In this document: positions 25,984-34,450 of the stretch, piece by piece
How positions within the stretch are numbered: the first letter of the stretch is position 1
Layout of the letters: each line of letters opens with the position of its first letter
NCBI GenBank assembly: GCA_016235445.1
Contig: JACRLB010000007.1
Location: 124,001-188,000, forward strand
Reading direction: 5' to 3'
Origin: Chloroflexota bacterium
GTDB lineage: Bacteria; Chloroflexota; Anaerolineae; Anaerolineales; Villigracilaceae
DNA: 64,000 nt
Program-made: the position numbers and the translations under genes
The notes under the pieces: generated by a model
Seen by the model: only the letters and a program-made list of their open reading frames with translations
The model's database searches: none
Told to the model about the DNA's origin: nothing

Positions 25984-28326
25984 ATGACTGACGATCAAAA
26001 CGCCGCCCCCGCACCAAAGGAAAACACCCCCTCCGCTTCCCCCTCAGCGACGCCTGCCGCAACACCAACGGCCACCGCCCCCGCTGACGCATCCACTGCC
26101 ACAGCGGCGCAGACTGCCCCAGTCGTGGAATCAGCTGAAAGTCCCAGCCAGACGCGGCCGTTAATTCTTCCACATGCTTTTGTGGTGATGCCCTTCGGGA
26201 AAAAGAAAGGCGCCGACGAGTCGCCCTACGACTTCAACGCCATTTACGAGCTGATGATCAAACCCGCATTGAAAGCGGCGGGCTTCCAACCCTTCCGCGC
26301 AGACGAAGAGAAATCCTCCGGCGATATTCTGACCGACATGTTTCAGGAGCTTTTGCTTGCAGACCTCGTCCTCTGCGACCTGAGCATAGACAACGCCAAT
26401 GCTTTCTATGAATTGGGTATCCGTCATGCGTTTCGCAAACGCGGCGTGGTGCATATCCAGGCGGGGCGCGCCTACATGCCCTTTGATATTTTCAACGTGC
26501 GCACCTTGCCGTATCACATCACCCCCGAAGGCGTGCCCGACCCTGCATTCCTGAAAAACGATATCCAGGCCATTGCGCGCATGACCAAAGACACTTGGGC
26601 CTCCGACCGCGATGCAGTCCACAGCCCGATCTACAACCTGCTTTCCGGGCTGGTGGAACCGGATCGAAAAACACTGCGCACGCCCCTGGCAACAGGTTTT
26701 TGGCGCGAATACAACGAATGGAAACAACGGGTGACGGTTGCCCAGCGTCAAAAGCGCATCGGTGATATTCTTCTGCTCACCGAGGAAATCCGTAACCCGC
26801 TCATCAAGGAAGAGGCCATTGGCGAAGCCGGCAATGCGCTTGCCAACATGGGGCGCAATGAACTGGCGTTGGAACAATATCGCAAAGGGCTGGATGCGAA
26901 CCCAACCAACCATGCCTTCCGCCGTGAAGAAGCCTTTCACCTCAACCGCCTTGGCCGCGTGGACGAAGCCATCGTAAAGATCGAAAGCCTGCTGACCGAT
27001 TTTCCCAACGATAGCGAAGCCATCTCTTATTTGGGACGGATCTACAAGGAGATGTGGGCTGAATCCTGGAAGGATATTCCAGACAAGGCCAAACGCCTCA
27101 AGGCCGCCTTCGATTCGTATCACTGGCTGATCAAGGCCATCGATATTTATCTCAAAGGCTATCGCATCGACCTGAACAATTATTATCCCGGCGTAAACGC
27201 ACTCACGCTCTCCACGATTGCAATCCACCTGGCAGACCGCTTCGACGATAAAAAAGACCCAGACCCGGATATTGCAAGGATTCGCGGGGAATTGCCCGAA
27301 CTCAAAGGCGCCCTGATCTTTGCGCTGGAAACAAAAGTGGATGATGACAACGTGGATTATTGGACATTGATCTCGCTCGCCGAACTGCGCGCCCTGACAG
27401 CCGATAACACCGCCAATGTCATTCGCTCGTACCGCAAAGCGCTGACAGCCTCGCGGCGCAGTCTGTTCTTCCTGCAAGCCTCCCTTTCTCAACTGGAGAT
27501 TTTACGCGCCCTGGAACTGCGGGGTGAATATGTGCAGGCCGCCATTGGCATCCTCGAAGAGGAAATGGGCCGCGTTGGCAAAGATGATGTACACCAATCC
27601 CCGGGCAAAATCAAAAAAGGAAAGAAAACAACAACCGCCTCCGAAGGACAGGTCTTTATTTTCGCAGGGTACATGGTGGATTACCCCAGCAAGGAAAAGA
27701 AAACCTTCCCGCCCGACAGGGAGGATGATATCCGCGGCGAGATTCTCAAAAAGCTCGAAAAATACAACGCAGGGCCAAATGACATTGCCATTCTGGCCGG
27801 CCTTTCATCGGGCAGTGAGATCATCTTCGCCGAGGTATGCGCCGAGAAGGGCATCCACGTGGACGCGCACCTGCCCCTCCCTGAAGCAGGATACATTCGC
27901 GAATTTGTATCCCCTGGTGGTGAAAGCTGGATCGACCGCTTTTACAAGATTCGCAGTCACCCGCTTGTGGATGAGTACTATCAGGCGGAGAATATCGGCG
28001 AAGTGAAGGAAGGAGACGACCCCTACGAACGCAACAACCGCTGGGCGCTCTATTCATCCCTCATCCGCAGTGTAGACAAAGTAACCTTGATTGCCGTCTG
28101 GAACGGTCTCGGCGGCCGTCCCAAAGACCGCGACGCGCGCCTCACCCGCCACATGGTGGAATTGATGCGTGAAACAGGCGGAAAGATCGAGATCATCAAC
28201 ACCGCCAAATATATTCAAGGATTCATCGCCGGGGCGATTGACGGTCTCCCGGATTTGAGCAAACCAGCCCCGGGAAAATCAAGAATTCAAAAACGGAGCG
28301 TGAAAGTCCCTGCAAAGGGTAAATAA
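25984..28326 (+). CDS. deoxyribosyltransferase/TIR-like domain - TPR (TRAFs-binding type) - SLOG-like protein
   Basis: A Pro/Ala/Thr-rich leader (1-60) is followed by a Rossmann-like domain (62-190): HAFVVMPFG, ILTDMFQELLLADLVLCDLS and DNANAFYELGIRHA, where E143 sits at the place of the catalytic Glu of nucleoside deoxyribosyltransferases and DRHyd/TIR-like enzymes. Residues about 220-520 are TPR-like helices of the MAP3K TRAFs-binding (DUF4071) type. Residues about 545-765 form a second Rossmann-like domain (DIAILAGLSSGSEIIFAEVC, GIHVDAHLPLPEAGYIREFV, KVTLIAVWNGLGG) resembling SLOG ligand-sensing domains. The gene starts 17 bases after the SLATT gene and ends the cassette at a terminator. 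Domain names are by motif reading; the reaction is unproven. Confidence 0.8.
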   Translation: MTDDQNAAPAPKENTPSASPSATPAATPTATAPADASTATAAQTAPVVESAESPSQTRPLILPHAFVVMPFGKKKGADESPYDFNAIYELMIKPALKAAGFQPFRADEEKSSGDILTDMFQELLLADLVLCDLSIDNANAFYELGIRHAFRKRGVVHIQAGRAYMPFDIFNVRTLPYHITPEGVPDPAFLKNDIQAIARMTKDTWASDRDAVHSPIYNLLSGLVEPDRKTLRTPLATGFWREYNEWKQRVTVAQRQKRIGDILLLTEEIRNPLIKEEAIGEAGNALANMGRNELALEQYRKGLDANPTNHAFRREEAFHLNRLGRVDEAIVKIESLLTDFPNDSEAISYLGRIYKEMWAESWKDIPDKAKRLKAAFDSYHWLIKAIDIYLKGYRIDLNNYYPGVNALTLSTIAIHLADRFDDKKDPDPDIARIRGELPELKGALIFALETKVDDDNVDYWTLISLAELRALTADNTANVIRSYRKALTASRRSLFFLQASLSQLEILRALELRGEYVQAAIGILEEEMGRVGKDDVHQSPGKIKKGKKTTTASEGQVFIFAGYMVDYPSKEKKTFPPDREDDIRGEILKKLEKYNAGPNDIAILAGLSSGSEIIFAEVCAEKGIHVDAHLPLPEAGYIREFVSPGGESWIDRFYKIRSHPLVDEYYQAENIGEVKEGDDPYERNNRWALYSSLIRSVDKVTLIAVWNGLGGRPKDRDARLTRHMVELMRETGGKIEIINTAKYIQGFIAGAIDGLPDLSKPAPGKSRIQKRSVKVPAKGK

Positions 28327-28331
28327 AAAAA

Positions 28332-28357
28332 AGACCCGCTGGCTATTCAGCGGGTCT
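28332..28357. terminator. bidirectional terminator
   Basis: AGACCCGCTG pairs with CAGCGGGTCT across GCTATT. It closes the cassette on the plus strand and overlaps the stop codon of the convergent minus-strand gene. A-rich sequence upstream and ATTATTT downstream support both directions. Confidence 0.8.
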
Positions 28358-28813
28358 CATTATTTCATTGGCCTTTTCCAGCGGATACGCCCAAATCTCC
28401 CCTTTTACCCCTTTGGCTAAATAGAAGTCCCCGGCGCGCACGGTCTCCACCCCTTCCAAAGTATTGACTGCCACCATGCGATCCGCGTCGCCTTCGGTAA
28501 CATCGGTGAGAGGCACAAGCAGGGTAACCGCGCGTTTGATGCAAACTCCGGGTTCGAGCATCATATAACTTGCGTCAAATATCTCCGCATCCACCGGCCA
28601 GACGTCGTTCGGCTGGTCCAGTTCAAACACGAGCATATCCCCATTTTTTGCAATCAATTGAGCGCCCCAGGGGGTCGAAATCTGTTTTGTCTGTGGTTCA
28701 TTCTTTGCAGGGGAAAAAGAAAATACGCCGCGTTTGACCATGCTTCGATACGGCCTGAAATTCAACGAGGCGATGATGGGATCATCTGAAGTTAGACTAA
28801 TTGGCTCTTTCAT
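28343..28813 (-). CDS. conserved hypothetical protein
   Basis: The 156-residue soluble protein has a mainly beta composition, with repeated segments WGAQLIAKNGDMLVFELD and GVETVRAGDFYLAKGVKGEIWAY, each an (A/G)GD(M/F)L(V/A) turn reminiscent of a PGDYLV barrel seen in several bacterial families of unknown function. The ATG at 28813 follows a GGAG element. It converges on the TIR/SLOG cassette and shares its terminator. No function is claimed. Confidence 0.7.
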   Translation of the reverse strand: MKEPISLTSDDPIIASLNFRPYRSMVKRGVFSFSPAKNEPQTKQISTPWGAQLIAKNGDMLVFELDQPNDVWPVDAEIFDASYMMLEPGVCIKRAVTLLVPLTDVTEGDADRMVAVNTLEGVETVRAGDFYLAKGVKGEIWAYPLEKANEIMRPAE

Positions 28814-28885
28814 AATTCTCCTGGCTCATATTATACCCAGCGAAACTCTCATGTTAAATAGTCCATAAGTACGTCACATCATCTC

Positions 28886-28914
28886 TTGTACGGCGCAGAC
28901 TGCCATGCTATAAG
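28886..28914 (+). promoter_or_regulatory. promoter TTGTAC-17-TATAAG with extended TGC
   Basis: TTGTAC (28886) and TATAAG (28909) are 17 bp apart, and TGC precedes the -10. The kinase-like gene starts 34 bases downstream. Confidence 0.5.
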
Positions 28915-28947
28915 TGGCGGATACTCCACCATGGCACAGGAAAATAC

Positions 28948-29565
28948 ATGAACAGACTCATCGTCATCGTCGGCGCGAGCGGGGTTGGCAAAACCACTCT
29001 GGCGCGCACGCTCGGCAAAAAAGGAAATTTTGCAACCGCCTTCGAGCAACACACCGAAAGACCGTTTCAGGCGCTCTTCAAACAAGATGCAAAATACGCG
29101 CTCGCCAATCAAATGGACTACCTGCTCTATCGCGCCGAACAGGAACGCGAACTCCGCCAAAGCGACCTGCCCGCCTTAATGGACGGCGGCCTCGACCTGG
29201 ATTTTCACGGCTTCACCCACCTCTTCCATACCCGTGGATTGCTCAACAACGCCGAGTACGATCTGTGCCGCCGCTTCTATTTTCATACCCGCAACCTGCT
29301 CCCGCCCCCAGACCTGATCATTGCCCTGAGCGCGGATTCACAAACCATCAGCGAAAGATTGGCCGCTCGAAACAGGATCAACATTGCGTCCAGTGAAGAT
29401 GCGGGGTTGTTGGAGGGCTATGTCAACGAGTGGCTGGAATCCATCCCTGAGTCGAATATCCTTAAGTTGAACGTCTCACGGGAAAATGCGGAATATTCTC
29501 ACAGCCTCCCAATTATCCTTGATAAAATTTTGCTACCGTACATTTTCCTCGCAAAGAAACCCTAA
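28948..29565 (+). CDS. deoxynucleoside-kinase-like P-loop kinase
   Basis: The 205-residue protein starts MNRLIVIVGASGVGKTT (Walker A), then FATAFEQHTERPF (a base-binding Glu region), LMDGGLDLDFHGFTHLF in place of the ERS/DRY motif of deoxynucleoside kinases, and a lid-like SERLAARNRINIA. Family members phosphorylate deoxynucleosides; the altered central motif leaves substrate open. The last ten residues (LPYIFLAKKP) and the stop codon are encoded by the MITE-like element at 29533, so the native C-terminus was probably replaced by the insertion. Confidence 0.75.
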   Translation: MNRLIVIVGASGVGKTTLARTLGKKGNFATAFEQHTERPFQALFKQDAKYALANQMDYLLYRAEQERELRQSDLPALMDGGLDLDFHGFTHLFHTRGLLNNAEYDLCRRFYFHTRNLLPPPDLIIALSADSQTISERLAARNRINIASSEDAGLLEGYVNEWLESIPESNILKLNVSRENAEYSHSLPIILDKILLPYIFLAKKP

Positions 29566-29632
29566 AGGTCTTTTCGGTGAATTGAGAATCTGCGAGGGAA
29601 AAAGAGACCTTTAGGGTTTGTGTGTACGGTAG
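29533..29632. repeat. 100-bp MITE-like element, copy A
   Basis: Terminal inverted repeats CTACCGTACA and TGTACGGTAG enclose a second inverted pair, AAACCCTAAAGGTCT (29557) and AGACCTTTAGGGTTT (29605). The same element, reversed, is at 43503-43601 with most positions conserved. Its left end supplies the kinase stop; the next gene starts 18 bases past its right end. The hairpin with flanking T-tracts could also act as a terminator. Confidence 0.85.
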
Positions 29633-29650
29633 AGAAGATAAAATAAGAAA

Positions 29651-30451
29651 ATGATTCATTTGCGTTCTGTTCAGAAAAAAGAAATTCGTGAAGCGGATAT
29701 TTTTCCATTCAACGTGCCTGCCATTCGTGTGTTGAAAGAAATTGAATTTCATGCGCCTGTCACTTTTTTTGTCGGTGAGAATGGCTCGGGCAAATCGACG
29801 TTGATGGAAGCGATGGCCTGCGCGATTGGTTCTGTGACGGTGGGAAGTGAAAGCGTAAACACCGATCCTTCCCTCGCACATGCGCGCAAGCTCGCGAAAT
29901 ATTTCCGCCTCACGTGGACGAAACGCACGCGCAAGGGATTCTTTTTACGCGCCGAGGATTTCTTTGGCTACGCAAAACAGATCGCGCAAACGAAGCGGGA
30001 ACTGGAAGACGAACTGCAAAATGTGGACAGGGAATACGCAGGCCGCTCACAGCTTGCAAAAGACCTTGCAAAGATGCCGTACAAAAATGAAGCGGGCGCA
30101 CTCCAACGCCGCTATGGAGACGGCCTCGATGCGCGCTCGCATGGCGAGGGGTTTCTGGCTTTGTTTCAATCGCGCTTCGTGCCAGGCGGCTTGTACCTTT
30201 TGGACGAACCCGAAGCCCCGCTTTCTCCACTGCGCCAACTTTCATTTCTTTCCGCATTGAAGCAAATGCTCACTGAAGATTCGCAGTTCATCATCGCCAC
30301 GCACTCACCCATCATCCTGGCTTTTCCAGATGCACAGATATTGAATTTTGAAAATGGAGAAATCCGCAAGGTCGGCTATGATGAATTGGAACACGTGGCA
30401 TTGACAAAAGAATTCCTGAACAACCGTGATGCATATCTCAGAAATTTATAA
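29651..30451 (+). CDS. AAA/ABC-type ATPase (COG3910-like)
   Basis: The 266-residue stand-alone nucleotide-binding protein has Walker A FFVGENGSGKSTLMEA near residue 40, a short helical insertion (QTKRELEDELQNVDREYAG), ABC-signature-like RSHGEGFLALF, Walker B GLYLLDEPEAPLS and an H-loop FIIATHSPII. The layout matches predicted ATPases of the AAA_23/COG3910 group, related to SMC/ABC heads and not linked to a membrane permease. A DNA- or RNA-linked role is possible but unproven. The gene lies directly after the MITE-like element. Confidence 0.88.
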   Translation: MIHLRSVQKKEIREADIFPFNVPAIRVLKEIEFHAPVTFFVGENGSGKSTLMEAMACAIGSVTVGSESVNTDPSLAHARKLAKYFRLTWTKRTRKGFFLRAEDFFGYAKQIAQTKRELEDELQNVDREYAGRSQLAKDLAKMPYKNEAGALQRRYGDGLDARSHGEGFLALFQSRFVPGGLYLLDEPEAPLSPLRQLSFLSALKQMLTEDSQFIIATHSPIILAFPDAQILNFENGEIRKVGYDELEHVALTKEFLNNRDAYLRNL

Positions 30452-30489
30452 CCTTGTAATACATCCCACCCACAAATCGTCCAACCCAC

Positions 30490-31332
30490 ATGACCAGCAG
30501 AAGCATCTCCCACATTATCGAACCGCAACTCGTTATCGAAGGCGCGGGCGTTTTATTGAAGCGCTCCATCTCACCGCGCGCCAGCAACAATTACGATCCC
30601 TTCCTGCTCTTCGATCATTTCGCGTTCAACAACCCCCTTGAAGGCCCCAGCCGCGGCTTCCCCACCCACCCGCATCGCGGCATCGAAACCGTCACCTACA
30701 TGCTCGAAGGCTCCGTCAACCACCGTGACAGCCTCGGCAATACGGGCAAAATCGGCTCGGGCGACGTGCAATGGATGACCTCAGGCCGCGGCATCCTGCA
30801 CGAAGAAATGCCGCGCCGCGGCGAAAGCGGAAACATCTATGGCTTCCAGCTTTGGGTCAACCTGCCCGCCGCGCAAAAAATGAGCCAGCCCCGCTATCGG
30901 GAAGTGAGCGCGGGAAGCATTCCCATTGTGGAAAAAGACGGCGCGACCATTCGACTCGTGGCAGGAGAAGTGGATGGGATTCGCGGCCCCGTGACAGAGA
31001 TCACCGCTTCGCCTCTTTACATGGACGTGAAGCTGGCTCCTGCTTCGAAATTCATTCTCCCCATCCCAAGCGGACACACCGTCCTCGCGTATGTTTTTAA
31101 CGGCGCGGGTGAATTTTCAGGTGAGGTGGTTGAATCTGTCAGCATGGCAGTTTTCAACGACGATGGCGACCAGGTCGAGGTCAAGACAGATGCGGGCGTT
31201 CAATTCATGCTCATCGCAGGCGCACCGTTCAAAGAACCCATCGTCCCCTACGGGCCTTTCGTCATGAACACAGTTGAAGAAATTCAACAAACAATTGCAG
31301 AGTTACAAAATGGAACATTCATCAGACAATAA
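30490..31332 (+). CDS. pirin family protein
   Basis: The 280-residue bicupin has the pirin N-terminal domain with metal ligands in HPHRGIETVTYMLEGSV, NHRDS and GILHEEMP (three His and one Glu), and a C-terminal cupin (APASKFILPIPSGHTVLAY). Some pirins are quercetin 2,3-dioxygenases and others are redox-sensitive regulators; which applies here is unknown. No strong Shine-Dalgarno precedes the ATG. It may be co-transcribed with the ATPase, 38 bases upstream. Confidence 0.9.
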   Translation: MTSRSISHIIEPQLVIEGAGVLLKRSISPRASNNYDPFLLFDHFAFNNPLEGPSRGFPTHPHRGIETVTYMLEGSVNHRDSLGNTGKIGSGDVQWMTSGRGILHEEMPRRGESGNIYGFQLWVNLPAAQKMSQPRYREVSAGSIPIVEKDGATIRLVAGEVDGIRGPVTEITASPLYMDVKLAPASKFILPIPSGHTVLAYVFNGAGEFSGEVVESVSMAVFNDDGDQVEVKTDAGVQFMLIAGAPFKEPIVPYGPFVMNTVEEIQQTIAELQNGTFIRQ

Positions 31333-31412
31333 CAAAAAAAAAAGGGAGTATCGCTAACGCTCAGGGTGACATGGAAAAGCAAGATTGAGAGAAAATTCCT
31401 GAATATATTTTG

Positions 31413-33023
31413 TCAGACAATTCCCATCTCTGCCAGGGCTTTTATCATGACCCCGACCCCAATCACGGAAACAATCAGCGCGCTCAATACTGGCAAGAGG
31501 CGAATAACCTTACCTTTTGATACAAATCGATCAAAGAGCCGTCCCGCATAAATAAACATCATCCCGATGGCGGTCAGTGCGCCTGCCAACCCCAAACTAA
31601 AAGCCAGCACCAATACCAAACCAAAGCCGATCCGATTCAATGCTATCGCGCCCAGCAATACAACCAAAGCAGAAGGGCAGGGAATTATTCCGCCTGATAT
31701 GCCTAGCGTTAGCAAATTGCGCCATGTGACAGGTGAGCCGTCTGCGCCGGGAGGCAGGTGCGAATGATCGGCATGGTCGTGATCATGCTGATGATCATGG
31801 GCGTGAGGATGCGCGTGCGCGAGATCACGGGTATGTGAGTTTCCATGCGAAGCATGAAGCGCGATTCTGTACGAATGACCGATCTGCGCGGGGCGCGCTT
31901 TTTTCACAAGAGGTTGAATTGATGAAAACGCCGCAACAGGAGCTGGTGTTTTCTTTTTGAGAGTATTAAAAAATTCCTTCAATCCTGATGATTTGAATCT
32001 TTCGACCAAAATGTTGATGCCGATACCAACGATAAACAATCCCGAAAGCAGGCTCATCCAGGGATATAACTTTTCTGGCACAATATATTGCGCCGCGAAC
32101 AGTGTGATCAATCCCAACGCAAAAACGCCGAGCGTGTGTGTAATGGTGGTGGTCAACCCTAGATAAACAGCATGTTTAATAGTGCCGCGCGAACCTACTA
32201 AATACGCGCCGACAATCGTCTTGCCGTGACCGGGTGTCATGGCGTGCATTGCGCCCCAAATGAAGGAGACCAGAAGCCCGAACAGAATAGTGGGAAGTGT
32301 GAGATTCTGCAATGTGATGAGTTGAGTAAACGCATCGTTGCGATTGCCGCCAATCGCAACGATTGGCTGAGCGGCATCCGCCGAATTGTTCTGCATGGTC
32401 AGGGCGAGAGAGTCAATGCCAAGTGTGATCTGCCGCTGATCCAACGGATTCGACAAAAGGTTTTGAGGATAAGAAGTGAGGCGGTTGCTGATACTCGCGG
32501 AGGAAAAGTCACCGCTCAATGTAACATCCTCTGCGGCAATAACAATCTCGCGCCAGCCAATGCGTTCACTGTATGAATTATCAGCGAATGACAGGCTGGT
32601 CATTTGCGTTATGTTTGCAGTCGAGGCCTTGAATTCACACGTCAGGCGCAGGGTGGGCAAACCGCCTGCCCCGGCGGGGAAATCAACGGAGGAAGACCCT
32701 AAGGTTAAGCCTAGCGGTTTATTGTTCAGGAGCAGGCTCAGGTGCGGTTGAAGCGATTTGCATTTGTCCGCGTGATAAGCCTCGGCCTCCGAAGAATCTG
32801 CTTGACCATTTCCATTTGCGTCGAATGTCGTTATCTCCTGAAAAGCAGGGATCTCCGCCATGTCGAGCACAAAGTCAATGCCAATCGCATCACGGCTCAC
32901 ATCCAAGCCTGTGTAATGATTGATCGTGAAATTTCCCAGCGGGTGGGCAAAAGCAGCGGAAGTAACTGTTAGCGATATCAGCAAGGTGAGCAGTGCAGTG
33001 GAAATACGGCGAATTGTTTTCAT
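31413..33023 (-). CDS. nickel/cobalt exporter, RcnA/NicO-like, with periplasmic N-domain
   Basis: This 536-residue protein has a signal peptide ending SAAFA, then an extracytoplasmic domain starting HPLGNFTINHYTGLDV that includes an EF-hand-like DANGNGQADSSEAE loop. A NicO/RcnA membrane domain follows, with GAMHAMTPGHGKTIVGAYLVG, a His/Asp-rich cytosolic loop (about residues 395-430) and GGIIPCPSALVVLLGAI. The HAxxPGHGKT and GG-xPCP motifs are family hallmarks of divalent-metal efflux. It is the last gene of the minus-strand block with TPR and DUF4331 genes. Ni2+ or Co2+ is the probable substrate; others are possible. Confidence 0.88.
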   Translation of the reverse strand: MKTIRRISTALLTLLISLTVTSAAFAHPLGNFTINHYTGLDVSRDAIGIDFVLDMAEIPAFQEITTFDANGNGQADSSEAEAYHADKCKSLQPHLSLLLNNKPLGLTLGSSSVDFPAGAGGLPTLRLTCEFKASTANITQMTSLSFADNSYSERIGWREIVIAAEDVTLSGDFSSASISNRLTSYPQNLLSNPLDQRQITLGIDSLALTMQNNSADAAQPIVAIGGNRNDAFTQLITLQNLTLPTILFGLLVSFIWGAMHAMTPGHGKTIVGAYLVGSRGTIKHAVYLGLTTTITHTLGVFALGLITLFAAQYIVPEKLYPWMSLLSGLFIVGIGINILVERFKSSGLKEFFNTLKKKTPAPVAAFSSIQPLVKKARPAQIGHSYRIALHASHGNSHTRDLAHAHPHAHDHQHDHDHADHSHLPPGADGSPVTWRNLLTLGISGGIIPCPSALVVLLGAIALNRIGFGLVLVLAFSLGLAGALTAIGMMFIYAGRLFDRFVSKGKVIRLLPVLSALIVSVIGVGVMIKALAEMGIV

Positions 33024-33047
33024 AAGAACCTCATTGAAATATTGCTG

Positions 33048-34373
33048 CTATTTCGCCTGCGCGAGTTGCAGGGATTGCAAAGTCTTTTTGGCCTGGCCGG
33101 CGGATAAAATAGAAAAGTGTGGGTTGATCTCCAGCGCGCGGGTGAGATATTCCTGCGCCTTGATTTTGTCGCCCAGTTCCAGCGCGATCATTCCCGCGTG
33201 ATAATACAGGCGGGCATCCTGTGTGCCGAGCGCCATGGCATTCTCCATAAAGGTTTGCGCTTCTTTGAAGTTGCCGTTCTTATATTCGGCCCAGGCCGCG
33301 GCATCATAGCCATAGATATCCTTGCGAGACTTTAATTCAGATAGCGCCAGGCGCAGGGCATCCTGCACATGCAAATCGTGATCAGAATAAAAGTTGGCGA
33401 GTTGGCGGTTATAGATTTGCTGGTTGATTGCGGCCAGTTTTCCAATGTATTCGACAGTGTTATATTGAACCTTGGCCTGATCGGGTTGCCCTGTGATCTT
33501 ATAAAGATCACCCAGCGCGGCGAGAAAATCCGGTTGAGGAATAATGTTGATCGCCTGTTGATAATATGCAATGGCTTCGTCATATTTCCCTTCGGCGGCG
33601 CGCACCTTGCCCAGTCCCGCCAGAGCGAGATGATAATGATCGAAGATCCTCAACGAGGCTTGATAATAATTGCCAGCCTGTTTCACTTCCCCCATATTGA
33701 AATAAACATCGCCCACACGCAAAACATACCAGGCCACACTTTCGCGCGTGCCGCCGGAGCGCAGCGCTTCACCTGCGGCGCGGCTGATGAGGTCCAGCGC
33801 GTCTGTCGGGTTGCCTTTGGCTTCCTCCAGCGCAGCGAGACGCGCCAGCACAGGAGGCGTGGCATTCTCTTTGAGCAGTTCGTTATAAATGGTCTCAGCA
33901 TCTTGATAATTTCCAAGCGCAAGCTGTGTGTCGGCCACAATTACCAGCGCGGAGATGTTCCTGGGGTTGCTTTCATAGACTCGTTGTGCCAGATCCAGCG
34001 CATGTTCGAAATCATGCTGGGCATAATACGCCGAAGCGAGGGAGGCGCCGGCAGGCGAATAACCCGGGATCAACTCAAGCGCTTTATTCAAACTTTCCTG
34101 CGCCCGTTGATACCCGGCCACATCGCCGGTTTCACGCGCCTGGCGCATATATAACTCGCCTAACATGCTGTAGCTTACAGCATCGGCAGGGTTTTGCTTG
34201 ATCCTGTTCTGAAAAACCGTAATTGCATGATCCACCGGTGGAATATCTGCCAGCATGCTTCCGTCAATATCCCTGGCGGCTGGGAGGGCGGCAGGGTTGA
34301 CCGCGGAGATGCGGGAATAAGCCAAAAGGGAAATAATGGATAATAAAAATAAAATTGCTTTACGGTTCTTCAT
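33048..34373 (-). CDS. exported TPR-repeat protein
   Basis: The 441-residue protein has an N-terminal membrane/signal helix (KAILFLLSIISLLAYSRISA) and then about ten tetratricopeptide repeats across residues 50-435, for example AVSYSMLGELYMRQAR, AGASLASAYYAQHDFEHALDLA and AALGDLYKITGQPDQAKVQY. TPRs bind partner proteins. The start at 34373 has GGAG seven bases upstream and replaces a start 18 bases earlier. It lies 24 bases before the exporter gene and after the DUF4331 gene, so it likely scaffolds a membrane or cell-surface complex. Confidence 0.88.
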   Translation of the reverse strand: MKNRKAILFLLSIISLLAYSRISAVNPAALPAARDIDGSMLADIPPVDHAITVFQNRIKQNPADAVSYSMLGELYMRQARETGDVAGYQRAQESLNKALELIPGYSPAGASLASAYYAQHDFEHALDLAQRVYESNPRNISALVIVADTQLALGNYQDAETIYNELLKENATPPVLARLAALEEAKGNPTDALDLISRAAGEALRSGGTRESVAWYVLRVGDVYFNMGEVKQAGNYYQASLRIFDHYHLALAGLGKVRAAEGKYDEAIAYYQQAINIIPQPDFLAALGDLYKITGQPDQAKVQYNTVEYIGKLAAINQQIYNRQLANFYSDHDLHVQDALRLALSELKSRKDIYGYDAAAWAEYKNGNFKEAQTFMENAMALGTQDARLYYHAGMIALELGDKIKAQEYLTRALEINPHFSILSAGQAKKTLQSLQLAQAK

Positions 34374-34401
34374 TGTCAAACTCCATTTCATAAATCAGCA
34401 T

Positions 34402-34437
34402 ATAAGTATGGAGGCGGGTCGCCGCCTCCATACTTAT
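34402..34437 (-). promoter_or_regulatory. intercistronic 16-bp hairpin between DUF4331 and TPR genes
   Basis: ATAAGTATGGAGGCGG pairs perfectly across GTCG with 34422-34437. No U-run follows on the minus strand, so it may protect the 3' end of the DUF4331 transcript or reduce read-through into the TPR gene. Confidence 0.65.
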
Positions 34438-34450
34438 TATTGAATACCTG

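Noticed and set aside
26161-27492. 443-codon open frame on the minus strand under the DRHyd-TPR-SLOG gene
   Set aside because: It is exactly antisense to a strongly supported gene, its product has no recognisable domain and a composition typical of reverse frames in GC-rich DNA.
21646-28326. Known Thoeris, CBASS or Pycsar system
   Set aside because: No ThsA/SIR2-SLOG effector, no CD-NTase or Pycsar cyclase and no Cap-type accessory gene was found. The TIR and SLOG-like domains alone do not define any of these.
16032-28326. One single 12-kb six-gene operon
   Set aside because: A 150-bp gap with its own promoter-like elements separates the cyclase/cNMP pair from the cassette at 20218, so two units are more likely, although the same direction keeps read-through possible.
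28948-29565. Calling the kinase a pseudogene
   Set aside because: Its frame is open, the P-loop and core are intact and only the C-terminal tail is replaced by the MITE-like element.
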